64,000 bases of DNA from Podaxis mareebaensis. Taxonomy: Eukaryota; Basidiomycota; Agaricomycetes; Agaricales; Agaricaceae. A model generated the notes under the pieces. That model made no database searches and was not told the DNA's origin. It worked only from the letters and a program-made list of their open reading frames with translations. Both the position numbers and the translations under genes were made by a program. Below, in pieces: positions 21,206 to 34,283 of this stretch. The first letter of the stretch is position 1; the number at the start of each line of letters is the position of its first letter. The DNA is taken from the NCBI GenBank assembly GCA_018524725.1, contig JAEUWP010000207.1:1-64000 (forward strand). Reading direction: 5' to 3'.

Positions 21206-22414
21206 CCCCAGATTGTGCCGCGATATGTGCATTAGAGCGTACATGCTGCACGTTTTGAGCGAGATTCTGGGTGTGGAGCGATTCAGTTTCAACTCAATTA
21301 TCACTGAAAACTCACTGAAAACAAGGTTGCATATACACTCCATTATGCGTCTGTTGCGGGATGCGGAGGTCTATGTGGACCATGTTTGTCTAATTTATGT
21401 ATATATTACAAGTACGGATGCTACACATGGATGAACTTGTTACCATTACATCATTGGCTTGATATACCTACGCGATCAGCTTTACTTCCATACCCGAATG
21501 CTTTGAATTATCTGTTGGGCTGCGTTAGCGATGTCTGCAACATAGGATAAGCGGAAAGGGAGATCAGGGGTGTCAAGTTCTGGTGCATTTCTCCTTATTG
21601 AAGATACACCCTGAAGAAATTCAATACGAAAATTGAAACATCATTGAAAGCTCAAAGAAGACATAGGAGACTCACCTAGTTGGGATGGACTAGTGACCAA
21701 CAACGAACAGCAAAGTTCGAAGGAGAGGAAAAAAATAGGAAGATGAAACCCGCGCTGACCAAGAGTGAGCCCCATTGTGTTGACGACTCGAACAAGCAAG
21801 TCGACTATCGTATAACTGTGACTATGAGCAACGAAATGCCGCCCCTCCGATCGGTTGACGAACGCCAAAACGCTCATATCTTCACATCCTGACGCCTTTC
21901 ACCGCCAACCAGCCGTTGGACGCAAGCAACAGAGTGTTGCGAGACGGTGCCAAGCACGAACGTAGATGGGAATCTACTTTCAGTGCAAGGCAAGACGGTT
22001 CTCGAACATCCTCGATCCGGAACTGTCGTGCTTAGAGCCAGTCGCTTTCCATGAATGGACCGAGGATATGCTCTGTGTCTCCGGGGACTTTCCCCACAGC
22101 CGAATGCGAGTGCCTAGAAGTAAGACCCTCTGTGCGGAAGCTGCGACGACGATACTTTGGACAGCGCGAGATTTGTGGAGAAAAAAAGAATTTTTGGGAG
22201 AAGGATTAGAAGGATTTTGAGTGGCACGTGAGAGACTTGCAACTCCGATTGAATTGGCGGAAGATAGATGCCGAAGAGTCCGACGGATAAGCGCCTTATT
22301 CTTTGGGGCAATATTATGTAAGCGCTTTGCCGGCGCATTGCCTCATCGAGGACGGTGACTCGTCCCGCAGAGGAAATCTGTTCTTGTCCACACACTTCGA
22401 TCTTCGACCACTAC
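21206..22414. other. 1.2-kb intergenic stretch, no gene supported
   Basis: Holds the 3' flank of the ligase gene and the promoter of the next gene. ORFs here are short and without motifs or matching splice partners. Confidence 0.5.
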
Positions 22415-23448
22415 ATGTCTACCGGACAAGCACAACCAGAGTCCCAGCAGCAGCGAAAGCAAGTCCGAAAACCACCCTTTGCTGACTGGCCGACGATCAA
22501 GATCCTCACTCCTCCTCAGGGTAAGCGTCACTTTCCTGTTCTTCACATTCATATTAGTTGTGCTTATTCTATTACTATGTGTGCAGGTCAATTCTCTCTA
22601 AAGACGGATGAGTGGTGTGTAACGTATTGCTCACAGACGGTCACTGGGCGGATACATGGCAAGGAACCGTATTGTCGTTCACTCTGTATCCGCAAGGTGT
22701 TTCCACACGAAGTCCGCAACATCCTTGCATTCAAGACACACAAAATAATAGACCAGGCCGGCAAAGCACAGTATCCGCTGCCCGCAGAGGGACAACCAGC
22801 CAACCTACCACGTATACTTGGTGGAAAGCCCCCAGAGGACCCGGAGGATCCGGACTACAGGCCTCGCCCAGCAGAGCCACCAAAGACTTGGGATGAAGGG
22901 TTGTACTTTTGGACGGGGAAGGGACGGCTGGCCGCTCATGAGAAGATTGACTCGATGGCGTTGGACTTTGAACGACAACAGCGAGTGGCTGTCATGAGAC
23001 AGAAGCGAAGGGAAGTGTGGCAGGATTACCAGGACAGCCTACGGCAGCAGAACCCCCATGCACAAAACGACAATGTTCGACTATGGGTGCCTAACGTTCC
23101 TCCCCGGCCTCTGCCAGATACTAGGTCCGTGTTTCCCTTTGATCAATCACTAGTCTTTATTAATAGCTGTGTAGCTCACAATCCATCCTCGTCCCACTAC
23201 CTCCTGATTTCCCGCCTTTCTGGGAGAGGATTAACAAGCTATTAGCCCCTTCGTTCCGCGTCCTTGGTATCCTCCGTGATAGCATCAAGTCCGGTGAACA
23301 AAGACAGTTTGCGCAGCGAGTTTGGGAGAAAGCCTGGACGAATGAACCGCTCTTACTGGCGAGCCGGACTTTCACCCGAGCATATGAACGCTGGAAGGAG
23401 AAAGATGAAACGGCTGATGAGGAGGACGATAAGAAGAATTCACCTTGA
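22415..23448 (+). CDS. Hypothetical protein, 305 residues
   Basis: Three exons in phase: 22415-22520, 22587-23124 and 23175-23448. I recognise no family. The N-terminus is Gln-rich (MSTGQAQPESQQQRKQV). A middle block contains two Cys pairs (DEWCVTYCSQ and EPYCRSLCIRKVFP), then a proline-rich linker. The C-terminal half is helical and charged (RQQRVAVMRQKRREVWQDYQ; SFRVLGILRDSI; WTNEPLLLASRTFTRAYERW) with an acidic end. No signal peptide is seen. Conserved-looking codon structure and clean splicing support a real gene. It is transcribed toward the tRNA-Leu gene. Confidence 0.75.
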
Positions 23449-23715
23449 TTGCAAAATGTTGATACCTGTTGTTAGCACTGTCATACCGCTGCCTAGCTTC
23501 CGGCTTGCACTTACGCTCATTTTTGGGACATCTATTTGTACAATCCTTCCACTTCCATAATGCATCTAGTCTACTCCACTGTATAGATAAAATAGACATC
23601 TTGTTTCAATTACCTCTTTCAGGCATGAACTGTGGATTCGTTCAGAATATTACAGAACTCCGAACAAGACGAGATACGAAAACCAAAAAAAAAATACCTC
23701 AGGGTGATAGGGTAT

Positions 23716-23808
23716 TGACAACAGTGGGGTTCGAACCCACGCCCTTTCGGACTGGATAGTAGGCAAGGTTCCTAATTCCAGCGCCTTAGACCACTCGGCC
23801 ATGTTGCC
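23716..23808 (-). tRNA. tRNA-Leu (anticodon TAG) with short intron
   Basis: On the minus strand the 7-bp acceptor stem GGCAACA pairs with TGTTGTC (one G-T pair). The anticodon stem CTGGA/TCCAG encloses TAG and about 13 extra bases placed just 3' of the anticodon, the standard position of a nuclear tRNA intron. A long variable arm and the T loop GGTTCGAACCC follow, as in type II (Leu/Ser) tRNAs. A serine tRNA is excluded by the anticodon. Confidence 0.9.
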
Positions 23809-23914
23809 ACAATGTACAGTGAGGCAGTTAACAACACGGCCCCGATCCAATGATTCCCCATAGTGCATTACTGCATCTTCGATTCTTCACTCTTCTCCCG
23901 AGACTGATGGAGGC

Positions 23915-26519
23915 ATGGGTGTACATGGGCTCTCAACCTATCTACGCGAAAACACCCGTTCTCTATCAAAAACTGTCCAGTTTCCCTTGGCCTCTGGGAA
24001 TGTGGTGCCGATAGTAATAGACGGATGGTCGTGAGTCCATTCCCAGCAGTTTAACCGCCAAGTCCTCAGATCGCACTAGATTCATATACAACTTGTATCA
24101 GAGCTCAAAGCTCCCATGGGTATACGGAGGCGAATATCCTGAGTTCTCGAAGCTGATCACTCAAGCGGTCGAGGCATGGATCGGATTGGGCCTGAAGATC
24201 TACTTCGTTTTTGACGGTCTGAATCTTATCTTCGTCATCTTTTCTGCAAATTGACTCTAGGGTCTCTAAGGTGCATGCCCCGACCTCAAGTTTACGACAA
24301 TGGTCACTCGTCTAGGACAATCCCATGTGCAGCCTGGGCTGCTCTTCTTTCGAACGTCTGCGACTTCGAGGTCGACACCTAGATTCTTGCACGAGACCAG
24401 AATTCTTCCCCCTCTGTCCTACACTACTTGTGTCCATATCCTCGAGGAACTCGCCAAAAACAACGAAGCATTAGAGGTCCATTACGCAGACGAAGAAGGC
24501 GATCCATACTCTGTCGAGCTTGCAGGTCGCGTGGGTGGCTATGTGGTCGGCAACGACTCGGACTTTGTCATACTGAACGCCCCCGGCTATCTCGGCTACA
24601 TCCCCTTGGATGACATGGTATGGGAATCAGCAGCCCTCGACCAATCATTGCTGGTTGACGACGATCCCGGGGATGACTTCCAGAAGGTGCGGAAACCTAA
24701 ATCGAAGAAAAAACGAGAGGCGAGCACCGGAAGGGCGATGATCCCTCCGGATGGTGCACAAGACCTTCGCCTAACATGTACCGTCTATCATCCAGACACC
24801 CTCGCGTCTCATCTCAACCTCCCCGTTACTCTTCTTCCACTGCTTGGTGCCCTTGTAGGCAACGATTTCACTGCACAATCGGAAGCCAATCGTCGCTCCA
24901 TTCAATCCCTATTCTTCGAGAGGAGACTCACCCTTGGTCAACGGATCGAGAGCGCTGCCGCGGCGATGCGTACCATTCTGTCACCGACAACGCCTAGAAA
25001 GAAGAATAAGCATCAAGTCGGAAGTGTTATGGATCTTATTGACAGGACTGTCAATCTGCTCCTCTCACGTTTTACTACTCCTCCGAGCTCCGAAGAAGTG
25101 GACGGAGTCATTGAAAAAGTTGTCACCGCGACTCTGCAATATGCAATCACCAAACGCGAAGGCGATGCGGCATTGTGGGGTACGGACATTTGTGCCTTGC
25201 ACGATCCAGATCTATGTCCCCTTCTCCCTCTCATGTCGAGGCGTGTCTTGGAAGAAAGCGAGGGAGTGGACGGCCAAACTCCTGCCCTGATTCAAAGCGC
25301 TGCCATTCGAGACCACTATGTACAGGCGTATAGGAGGGGAAATTTTTCACCGAAGTTGATGGACGTACTTAGCACCGGGACTTCATGGCCGAGGCTGTTC
25401 CTTGAAATCCCTGATCTCGAAACAGTCTCTCGTAGCATTACGCGACCTCTCCGAATCTGGATTTATTCAATCCTGGATGACTCGCTTGGACTCCCAATTG
25501 CTAAAGAGGACAGTAACGAGACCGACGCAGCTACAGAGAGTCAGACTCAAGAGGATATCAAGATTGAGGAAGAAGATGGTGGCGATGACGACGAACTCAT
25601 TGACGTGGTGGAATCCGACAGCGAGGAGGAAAAAGTTGACTTCTTGGCACCCCTAAGAGGCGCATTACAGCGCCTTCATGTCTCTGACGATGATACAACA
25701 GAGACAGATGCTCCAGTTTCTGTCGTATCGCAAAGGTCGAATCGAGTTGGAAGTCCCAAAGTAATGGAATATGTGCGACGCGGTACCCGGATCGCTACTG
25801 AAGTCCTACCTGTTACACCATTGGATGAATTACTTTCGTCTATCTCCTACACCATCGCAGATGAATCACCCGATGCGGATGAAACTATTTCCCTCGTTCA
25901 AAAGTCACCAGAGGAACGTTTTACCGTCTTTCTTCGAATATTGGAATCTGATCTGCCTATCATACGCCGTTTATCTCCCGATCAACTGCAGCCAGTGTTG
26001 GCTATTCGCTGGATCGCACGTTGCTTACACCAGCGACTACTCGAAACAGGGTCAAGGGATAGGGAAAAAGAAAAATGGTCCTCTTATGAGGCACGCTGTT
26101 TCCTCGCAGCTTTCGCCTCGTGGCCGCCTAGCTCTGCCGCGGGCGAGGGCAACGAGTTCCCACCAATCCAAGATCGGAACGTGCAATTATGTGCGCAGCT
26201 GTTGACCACTCTGGAAACGGTGGAGCATCTATCTCAAGCTCTTCTCTTGACTTCACTCGCCTCTTCGGTTGCACACCGGTTTTCTGGAAAGCTCCTCCAC
26301 GCATACCTTTCCGGTGGCCTGACTCTACCAGACAATGGAGCCACGACAGAAATGTGGGAAGCGTGCCGCCAGGGTCTAGTAGATGCTTTCAGAGAGGATC
26401 GCGCGAAGAAGGAGAAAAAGGCGCGGAAAGGTGTTGATGCTGCCACAGCACCAGTACCCAAAGTGAAGAAAGCAGGGCTGCAGGGCGGGTTCTCATTACT
26501 GGCTGGATTAGATGGGTGA
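23915..26519 (+). CDS. Asteroid-type XPG/FEN nuclease homologue
   Basis: Three exons in phase: 23915-24030, 24080-24216 and 24271-26519, giving 833 residues. The start MGVHGLSTYLREN is typical of the XPG-N region of Asteroid proteins, followed by IVIDGW and YFVFDG, then the XPG-I-like block AGRVGGYVVGNDSDFVILN with paired acidic residues and GYIPLDDMVW. A second conserved region contains LLPLLGALVGNDF. An acidic disordered stretch (residues about 500-560) and a Lys-rich end follow. Asteroid relatives share the flap-endonuclease fold, but nuclease activity is not firmly established, so the role in DNA or RNA metabolism is inferred. Transcribed away from tRNA-Leu, which starts 107 bp upstream on the other strand. 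Confidence 0.85.
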
Positions 26520-26893
26520 GGCTATTGTGCTGCTTCTTTGTTGTTAGTGAGGTAATTGCTGTTATACCTTATCTCTTTCAAGAACTTCATTTGCTACTCT
26601 ACAGCAGAGTGGTATTAGCGTGTAGTGTCTGAGAAGTTGCATTACAGATCTTAGATCTGTGTTGGTTTGTGTTAGTGTTTGTCTAAAAATAGTAAAACCG
26701 ATAAAGCTCGGGAAGGGCTATGTGTCACATGCAGCGCCCGTCGCACTGGTTTCCGCAAATCGAACGCTGGAGAGTCGGCGCACCGCCTATGTGTGAACGG
26801 CAGTGCCTTTGCCATGAATAAAACTGGGCACTCTGAGCCAACGAATAGCTACCAATCCCACCCAGACCCAAGTGTTGGTACCTTTACCAAGCA
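26520..26893. other. Short intergenic stretch
   Basis: 374 bp between two plus-strand genes; terminator of the first and promoter of the second are presumed here. Nothing specific is seen. Confidence 0.45.
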
Positions 26894-27607
26894 ATGTCCT
26901 CCGAAGTGCCAACCATCACTGTCAACGGCTCGCCTCTTCCTGCACAACCACACCTTAGCCCTCCTATGAACATCCGACCACGCTCGATGCCTTCCCTCTC
27001 ATCTCAATCGCAGTCCCAAGTATCTGCCTCGTCGCAGTCATGGACTCCCACTGAGAGGCGAGCGTATGACTTCACGTACGAAACTTTCGACTACAACAAC
27101 ATCGTCTACTATTATCGTGGATGCGGTGTACTCGTCAGAGCAGCACCGACGTATGAGGTTCGTCCAATATCCAGCACAACGTCTGGATTCACGACCAACG
27201 AGAAAATTTCATAGGAAGCTATTGATATTGCTATCAAAGAATTCCCTCAATTGAAATCAGTTCCACGAGAAGATATCACAATCTGTTTTCATACCGCTTC
27301 CGACGGAGGACCAGCAGCCTGGCGCATCTCAGCGAGCGCTTGGGAGACCAGCGCGAGGAAATTTGGTCCAAGAACCAAGTTTGATATCGCTGTACGCGGG
27401 GAAGATAAGGCTGCGGGTCCGTCCTCTCTCTCGTCGCTGAAGGGTGACAAGGTCCCGCCTCCGCCGCCGTACGAACCTCGTACGGAAATGATGGAGAGAA
27501 GAAGGGCCAGGGCACGGTCTCACAGTCCAGGCGTGAAAACACCCTCGATCGTGTTGTCTAGGCAGAGTGGTGGCAGTTCCTTCCGTTCATTCTTTAGAAG
27601 GTTATAG
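26894..27607 (+). CDS. Hypothetical protein, 218 residues
   Basis: Two exons, 26894-27157 and 27215-27607, join in phase. I do not recognise the family. After a Ser/Gln-rich disordered start (LSSQSQSQVSASSQSWTPTE) comes a compact-looking region with aromatic residues (YETFDYNNIVYYYRGCGVLV), then AIDIAIKEFPQLKSV and ITICFHTASDGGPAAWRIS, which look like strands and helices of one small domain. The tail is proline-rich (KVPPPPPYEP) and basic, ending SSFRSFFRRL. No signal peptide or membrane segment is visible. A cytosolic or nuclear adaptor-like protein is possible but is only a guess. Confidence 0.72.
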
Positions 27608-27895
27608 ATTCTTGGGATTATATAGAATTGGGCCGTGTCTTCGGTTAATGTTCCTACGTATACGTATATTGCTGGACGTGTATATCCATAAATTTGTAGC
27701 ATAAGTTTTATTTACGACTAGATACCCCCTTCTTCAGACGCGATATTCCCCAATGCATTTGGCTGCATTATACGGTGGAGTGAGCTGGAGTGAGGCGGTG
27801 GAACCCGGTTCCACGCGGACATCGTGGCGGAACCATTAACCCTTTACAATAAGTTGCGAAATTCGGGAGCGGTGGCTGCGGAGGAGCAAAACTGT

Positions 27896-29479
27896 TCAAG
27901 TTCGGCTGTGTCGTAACAGCGCCTTACTTCGAAAGGTCGCATTGTATTGAAGCAGATTGTTGATATCGCGGACCCAATCATCGTCTTTGCCTGGACCGGC
28001 GCCCTCGTGATGTTCCCCCTCATCCCCGGGTTCAATGATGGAGGATCTGTTGATGCAGGGGACTGGATACGGTGATGCTTGGACATTGACGTATTCACCG
28101 GGATTCAGGATATGTGAGGTCCTGCCATCCATCGAGACACCTGCAGGTGATCTGCTGCGGTCGCCTATCTGTTTATCATGAGCTGTATCCCTGGAGATGA
28201 ATCAATTAACATGAGCTTACTCGAAGTGTGATCACGGATGACGCTGGGAACACGAGCGGCCGGAATGACAGGCTTCGTGGACAAATTGGTGTAAGAACCA
28301 GTGCACTTAGTGAAGGGTGCACAATGGGTCCGCCAGCGGACAACGAGTAGGCTGTTGATCCGGTCGGAGTTGAGACAATAAGTCCGTCGGACTGACGCTG
28401 TGTTGAATGGAGGAAATTTGTGAGAATGGATAGCTTACTCACCACGGCCTCGGTGAGATGTTGGCCATCGACAAAAATATCGATGGTGTTGAGGTGAGGG
28501 CTAGAACCCCGGTGGAGAGCGATCTCGTTCATGACCTGCCAGTCTTGACATGTTGTTAGCTGTGCAAATACATTACGATTTGCTGTGATAGGCGCACCGT
28601 CTCCATCATTTCCTTTCTTTGCCAAGTCCTTGTTATAAAAGGTGCATGCTAGACGCATTCGGTTTAAAATTGTTGCCTTGCCTTCGAACACACATTCCAG
28701 GGCTTTGGCAAAATCATCGATGTCTAACAATGGATTAGTGACCTACTCATACTTGGGTTCACACAGCGCACTTACGGAATGGGAGAAGGAAACCGAGTGT
28801 ACCCATAGAAAAGCTGAGGACTGGTGGGACGGCGCCAGTACTAAACAACGAGGAGGCATGGAGAATCGTTCCATCCCCTCCCAGTGTTACGACAAGATCA
28901 ATCTTCTCGGCATTTGGGCCTATAATGGTAACGTGGGATTAGATAGCGCATGGGTTGCATACGTATCACCCACCTGGTTTCCAGACCTCTGCACCATGCG
29001 GAATGTCTGGTCGGTCTTCATGAAACACACGCACGCCTGGATATGTAGCATGGACATATCTGAGGGAGATACATGAGTATATAGTTAAGAGCCAGAACCA
29101 AACATGACTGACTCGAGGAAAGCATCAATTGCAAGGATGACAGGTTGTGTTCGCATTTTGTTCACGATTAGGATACATTTGGGGCGTTCAAAAGGGCGCT
29201 TCCTATCCTTCAGTGAGGTCAATAACTCCTGCTACAGAGGTATTCCTGCACGAACGTCAAAGGGGGAAGTGGGGATGAAGATTTCGAGTTCGTCGCGAGT
29301 TGTCGTGTCCGCACATAGCTCGGGTATCTATTCAGTGATGGAATCACTGGTGCGGGGTATGTCCTTGATAGTAGGTGTCTTGCAGACACGCGACGCAGTG
29401 CCTGTGAATATGTGGGATGGAAGATGGAGGAGAACATTTCGAGTCCGGCGATTTCGAGTGGTCCGAAGGTCCCTGACAT
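27896..29479 (-). CDS. NAD(+) kinase
   Basis: Minus-strand gene making NADP from NAD and ATP. Recognisable pieces: an N-terminal exon (29390-29479, [16 protein letters not shown]); [32 protein letters not shown]; the catalytic [13 protein letters not shown] loop; [12 protein letters not shown] joined in phase to [57 protein letters not shown] (exon 28221-28391); then [14 protein letters not shown]. The last exon is 27896-28168 with [14 protein letters not shown]. Two oddities: an in-frame TAG between GIPL and [10 protein letters not shown] (about 29243-29245), which disappears only if a 33-nt intron is assumed, and an unclear junction near 29050-29100. Enzyme identity is firm; the exact 5' exon structure is not. 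Confidence 0.88.
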
Positions 29480-29649
29480 GTAAATGAGCCACGTGACGTC
29501 GTCAACTACACGCTTGGTCTTGCGGTCTTGCGATCGACGCGCTGGACATTTACCCTGTTACGTCCACAGGTGCTCGGTTCCTCACTTGCTGCGTCTGTTA
29601 CTCACTGACAATCTGATGAACTCAGGCTACTTATGTGTTGACGTCTCAG
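29480..29649. promoter_or_regulatory. Shared divergent promoter, NAD kinase / BRCT protein
   Basis: Only 170 bp separate the two proposed start codons, NAD kinase (minus, 29479) and the BRCT gene (plus, 29650), so the promoters must overlap. GACGTC-like CRE half-sites (cacgtgacgtcgtc near 29492-29505) are present. Assignment is by position only. Confidence 0.5.
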
Positions 29650-32600
29650 ATGACAAGCAAACTCTTTCCAGAAAGAAGAACGCGGTCGCAGATCAAACTA
29701 TCAGACGACATCCTCAAGGTTCCCGAACACTCTCCTATGAAAAATGCTCGAAACACGGTCCGCAAAAATTCGGACTCGCCGAGCGTTATGGACTCGGTTG
29801 ATGACAGTGAGGATGAACTCCTCCTATCACCCAACAAGCAACCCAAAATCCAACGATCTAAACGCTCGGTATCACCTCCAAAGGACGAGTATGATGCTGG
29901 AGCACTGGAGGAAAGAAGTGGACGCGAATTGAAGAGGATGAAGTGGGATTTGGGTGAAGGGGACGTGAAGAATCCTGTCAAGGCCCGTCTAGCCAAAGCC
30001 GGTCATGCTCGAACCAACTCGGAACCAGATGTTGGTCCCAGTCGAAAGGCGTCTAGGAAACGTGCAGGGACCGCGTCATCCAGTAACAAGCCCAACTCTA
30101 CGTCCAATATACCTGTACCCCCTGTCATGCGATCACCAACGGGGGTCCCAAAGAAGACGAGGGCGCAGTCTGTACCCTTGTTTCCTTCGTTTTCGTCGCT
30201 GCCACAACTCGACCTCAGAAACCCGCCGTTATCTCCGATTCGGGCTCGCTCCCCCTCTCGTTCACCAGACAAATATCATGGTCTTAAAGTTCATCTCAGC
30301 CCTCCTAAACCGTCAAGCTCGGAACTGCCGCCGCTACAGGTGGAAGCACTTCCTGATGAACCAAAAGCCCCAATGGAAGTTGACGAAGAGCCCCCGACTG
30401 CTAATCTGGACGCAGTCATGGAAAGTATCCGCGATTCCGTGGTCCCGGTTTCAGAAGTCTCCGCCCAACCACCAAAATCTCCAACCCCGGCAGTGCCTCC
30501 AAGTGTCCCATCTACTGAACCACCTGTAACTCCTGCCCCCGGCGATCCGAGTCTTTTCATATCACTCTCCCCGTTAACCCCGCTACCTGAAACTCCACTT
30601 CCACCCAAGACCACCGCCGTCGGTAATGAGGATCGTTATAACGCTGAGGAGGGTTGGAGGTTTAATCCAGAGAAGGTGGGCGTAATTCATATTCCCTTGT
30701 ATCTTCTCTTCACACCCCTTTATCCCAGGAAACTGAGGCTGGTTTGTTACTCCAACCGATACCACAACCAGACTTTGGGAAACCGAAGAATGTGTCCACT
30801 GCATCAAATGTCTCTAACACTACAGCTCCAAGCCAAATACCCCGACCTTCAATGGGACCACCTCCACAGCCCCCAGCCAAAACTGCACCTGACCATGCTC
30901 TTGTTCCGGCAGCTACCGAAAAGTCGAAGCAGCCTTCGCTGAAGATAGTAGCTCATAAGGGCCCAACTTCTTCCTCGAGCACCAACGCCTTTACCTTCCT
31001 CATGAAGAACGCCGTTAAACAAGATTCAGGCAAGTCACTGTCCAAAAGCAAGGGGAAAGCGACTTTATCATTGTCCAAAACATTCGTTGATGCTGGTCCG
31101 AGTAACGCCAAAGGAAAGGCTAAGGCAGAGCCGGAACTCAAGAAGGTTTCACTCAAGGACCGGATGCGTCGCAAGGAGAAACCAAAGCCTGAAGTACCGA
31201 CCAAGTTTGTACCAATGATCTTCGACGAAGATGAGGACCAGGAGTCGGAGTCAGACCTCAAGCCCAAGACGCCACCAGTATCCGAGCCTGAGGAGAGGCT
31301 TCTGTTCCCTTCTGTGGAGGAAGCCCGACCTCAGGATGAGCCTCGCGAGCCGACGCCTCTGCAAGGGGAGCCACTCGTCGCAGGTCCTTCGAGCGTGCAG
31401 GAACCTAAAGAGACAACACCTACAGAAACGAGAGTCGTAGCGGAGAGCGTACCTCAGCCACAGGCTATGTCACCCATTTCCTCAATAACATCACTATCAG
31501 ATTCTGAACCGGAACCGATTGATCCACAAACACTTGAACAAGAAGTTGTTCCATCGCTTCCAACTGCTAATGGGTCGGCGGCACTAGATCAGCTGGAGCA
31601 AACAGCTCCTGAGCCGGCGCCAACGGAGGGTACAAGCCGCGCGGAAATATTGCCTATTGTTGATGTACCTTCGGAACCGCAACTGGTTCAGGAACCTCCA
31701 TTAGTACCGCAAGCCGCCCAGGAGTCTCAACCGGCACCGCAAGTAGGGGATGACCCTGCTCCTACTGGACAACCAACGCTGCCGGCCAAGCCGAAACCTG
31801 GACCCAGAAAACGAAGGCAAAGTAGCATACCAACTTCGACTCGCATTACCAGAAGTGCATTCAAACCTCCGCCTCCTGTGGTGAAGCCACCCGCTACACG
31901 GCGTAAGCTTTCATTGGCGTTCACTCTGAATTTATGCTAATATTACACTAGGGGCACCTCGCGCAGCAGGTGCAGCACTTCGCAAAACTGGCAAGAAACC
32001 TGACACGACTGAAGCAACCACGACAGAGTCTGAGGACCAGGTATTACCTCCAGGGTCGCCTATGCAAACAAGCTCGCCTCTTCAGACACCGTCTCGTGGG
32101 CTCAGGATATCAGGCTCGAGCCCTGCGAAGATCTCGCTGGTGAAAACACCGTCGAAGCCGGACTTCTCGGAGGGCTCTCCTTCGCCAACCAAGATTGCGA
32201 GAGCGGTATCGATGTTCAGTCGTCCTTCAGGTGAGCGTTTTCGATATGAGCACAACCTCGATAACAGCTATTGATGCATCTATTAGATATTTTCGCCGTA
32301 GATGATATTGGAGTGAAGCCTAATGCATCATCACTATCAACGTTGTCGAACGCGTTGGAGAAGCTCAAGATGCCTGCTCCATCACGACCCAATACGAGCT
32401 TAGGATTCAACCATACGGTGGGCGAAGAAGACGATGACAATGATACGGTGACATCTGAACAACTGGGACAACAACCGCCTGGTTTGGATCAAGGAGGAAG
32501 TAACCTCAGACGTGACAGCTCATTCAAGCGTTCATTCACGATCGGACACAACGGGGCTCCGGGGTCAAGTAAAACGGTTGCAGCAACAATGTTCTCGTCA

Positions 32601-34283
32601 TCGGCCCAAACGGGGCCTTCGACGGGTAAATCACGTCTGGTCCAGAAACCGATGACTATGTTCTTCTCGAAACCCGGCTCGTCGTCAACGTTAAACACTC
32701 GTTCCGCCAAAAGCCACCTTCTGGGAGGCGGAAATACGAGACCGAACGGTGCTGGTGCTAAAAGCAAGGGTAGGGGCATATTTGGTGTTACAGGTTTGGG
32801 TGGTGGAGGCGGACTGTTCCCGATGGCGAATAAGCGATTGGTGAAGAAGGTTAGCAAGAAGACGAGTTTACCGGTGGTGGAGGCGAGTCCTGTTAAAGGC
32901 GGTGGGGGCGGTGGGGAGAAAAATATTGACGGAGAAGGGAATGTCAGTACTATCATGGAAGAAGATTCTTTAATCGGGGGTGGTGATGGTCCGTCTGGAA
33001 AGCAGGGTACTGCTATGGGGGATTTGGGTGACGTCTTTATGGTGCCCATTACGAAGGAGGACGAAGTACAGGCGGTGGAGGGCAGCAACGCAGAGAAGCC
33101 AAGCGATAAGGGTAAAGAGAAGGAGAAAGACACGTCGCAGAAAAAGGATTCTTCACGGCGGGCGTCGTTGGCACTCTCTCTACTATCCCAGTCGCTGAGT
33201 GCGGGTCCAGCTTATGGGACAAGCGAGAAGGGTAGTATGGGACCCCCCGCAACACCTCGCAAGATTGCGCGGAGCGCGAGTAGCAGTTACCCTGCTTCTT
33301 CCAACACCAGCACCAATGCATCTACAATCGCAACCGCAACTGCCAGCGCGGCTACATCCTCAAGATCGAGTATATCTCCAGGTAAAATCCCTGTCCCTAC
33401 AGGAGCGCGATTCAGCGCCCGGCAAGCAGCCAAAGCAGCTGCAAACGCGGAAACCAGGAGCCCTGTAACAAGTGCAGGCCCCAGTGCATCAGGGAAGAAA
33501 GCTGGTGCAGAGAAGGATAATGACGATGCAGCGCCGACTAAGAAAGCTGAGTCGTTGAAGATCCTGAAGGACTGTGTGATTTTTGTGGATGTGAGGACGG
33601 ACGACGGGGAGGAAGCTGGATCACTTTTCATTGAAATGCTGGAAGGCTTAGGTGCTAAGGTGAACTCCACCTTTCAACTTCTAACCAATGGAACACACTG
33701 CTAACTTTTTTTGCTGCAGATCCTGGCTCGGGTCGGTCAGACGTGTACTCATGTTATCTTCAAGAATGGCTTGATGAGTACAATCAGCCGCTATCGGTGG
33801 GCACGCCACTTGCAACGATGGGCGCATATTGACTGACGTAATTACAGGTTGCTCCGAGATCCCAAACCGTCTGTTGTTGGCATTGGTTGGGTTGTAGATT
33901 GTGTCGAGCAGCGACGACACGTTGAGGAGGCACCATATCTAATAGACCTCACCGAACTCAACGTTGCTGGAACGAATAAGGTGCGTAATACTTGACACAG
34001 CTTGAACCCAATTACCCTCAACTCTATCTCTAGCGTCGTCGGTCGATGTTGCCGAAACTGATATCGAGAAGTATGGTGGAATCGGCCCCGACTGAAACAG
34101 AGGGAGAGGAAGGAGGCGAGGCAGATGTGTCGATGGATGGCTCGACGTCGTGTAAGTTTCTATTCTCACGCACAAGTGAACACGATGTTGATACATGTTC
34201 TAGCTATAACCTTAGATGATGACTTGACCCCTCTAGAAAGGGCCAGGCGTCGACGAAGCATGATCTTTGGGCCACCTACTTGA
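29650..34283 (+). CDS. BRCT-domain protein, microcephalin-like
   Basis: Eight exons in phase: 29650-30675, 30729-31902, 31952-32230, 32287-33659, 33720-33796, 33848-33980, 34034-34151 and 34204-34283. The product has 1,419 residues. Most of the chain is disordered, rich in Ser/Pro, with many SP/TP sites and basic clusters, typical of a nuclear scaffold regulated by phosphorylation. The only clear fold is a C-terminal BRCT domain: LKDCVIFVDVRTDDGEEAG, MLEGLGAKILARVGQTCTHV, IFKNGLMSTISRYR, then VVGIGWVVDCVEQRRHVEEA with the signature Trp. The insert and the THVIFK.G motif resemble the first BRCT of microcephalin (MCPH1), which suggests a role in DNA-damage or chromosome control. That role is inferred from one domain. 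The start could lie further upstream. Confidence 0.85.
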
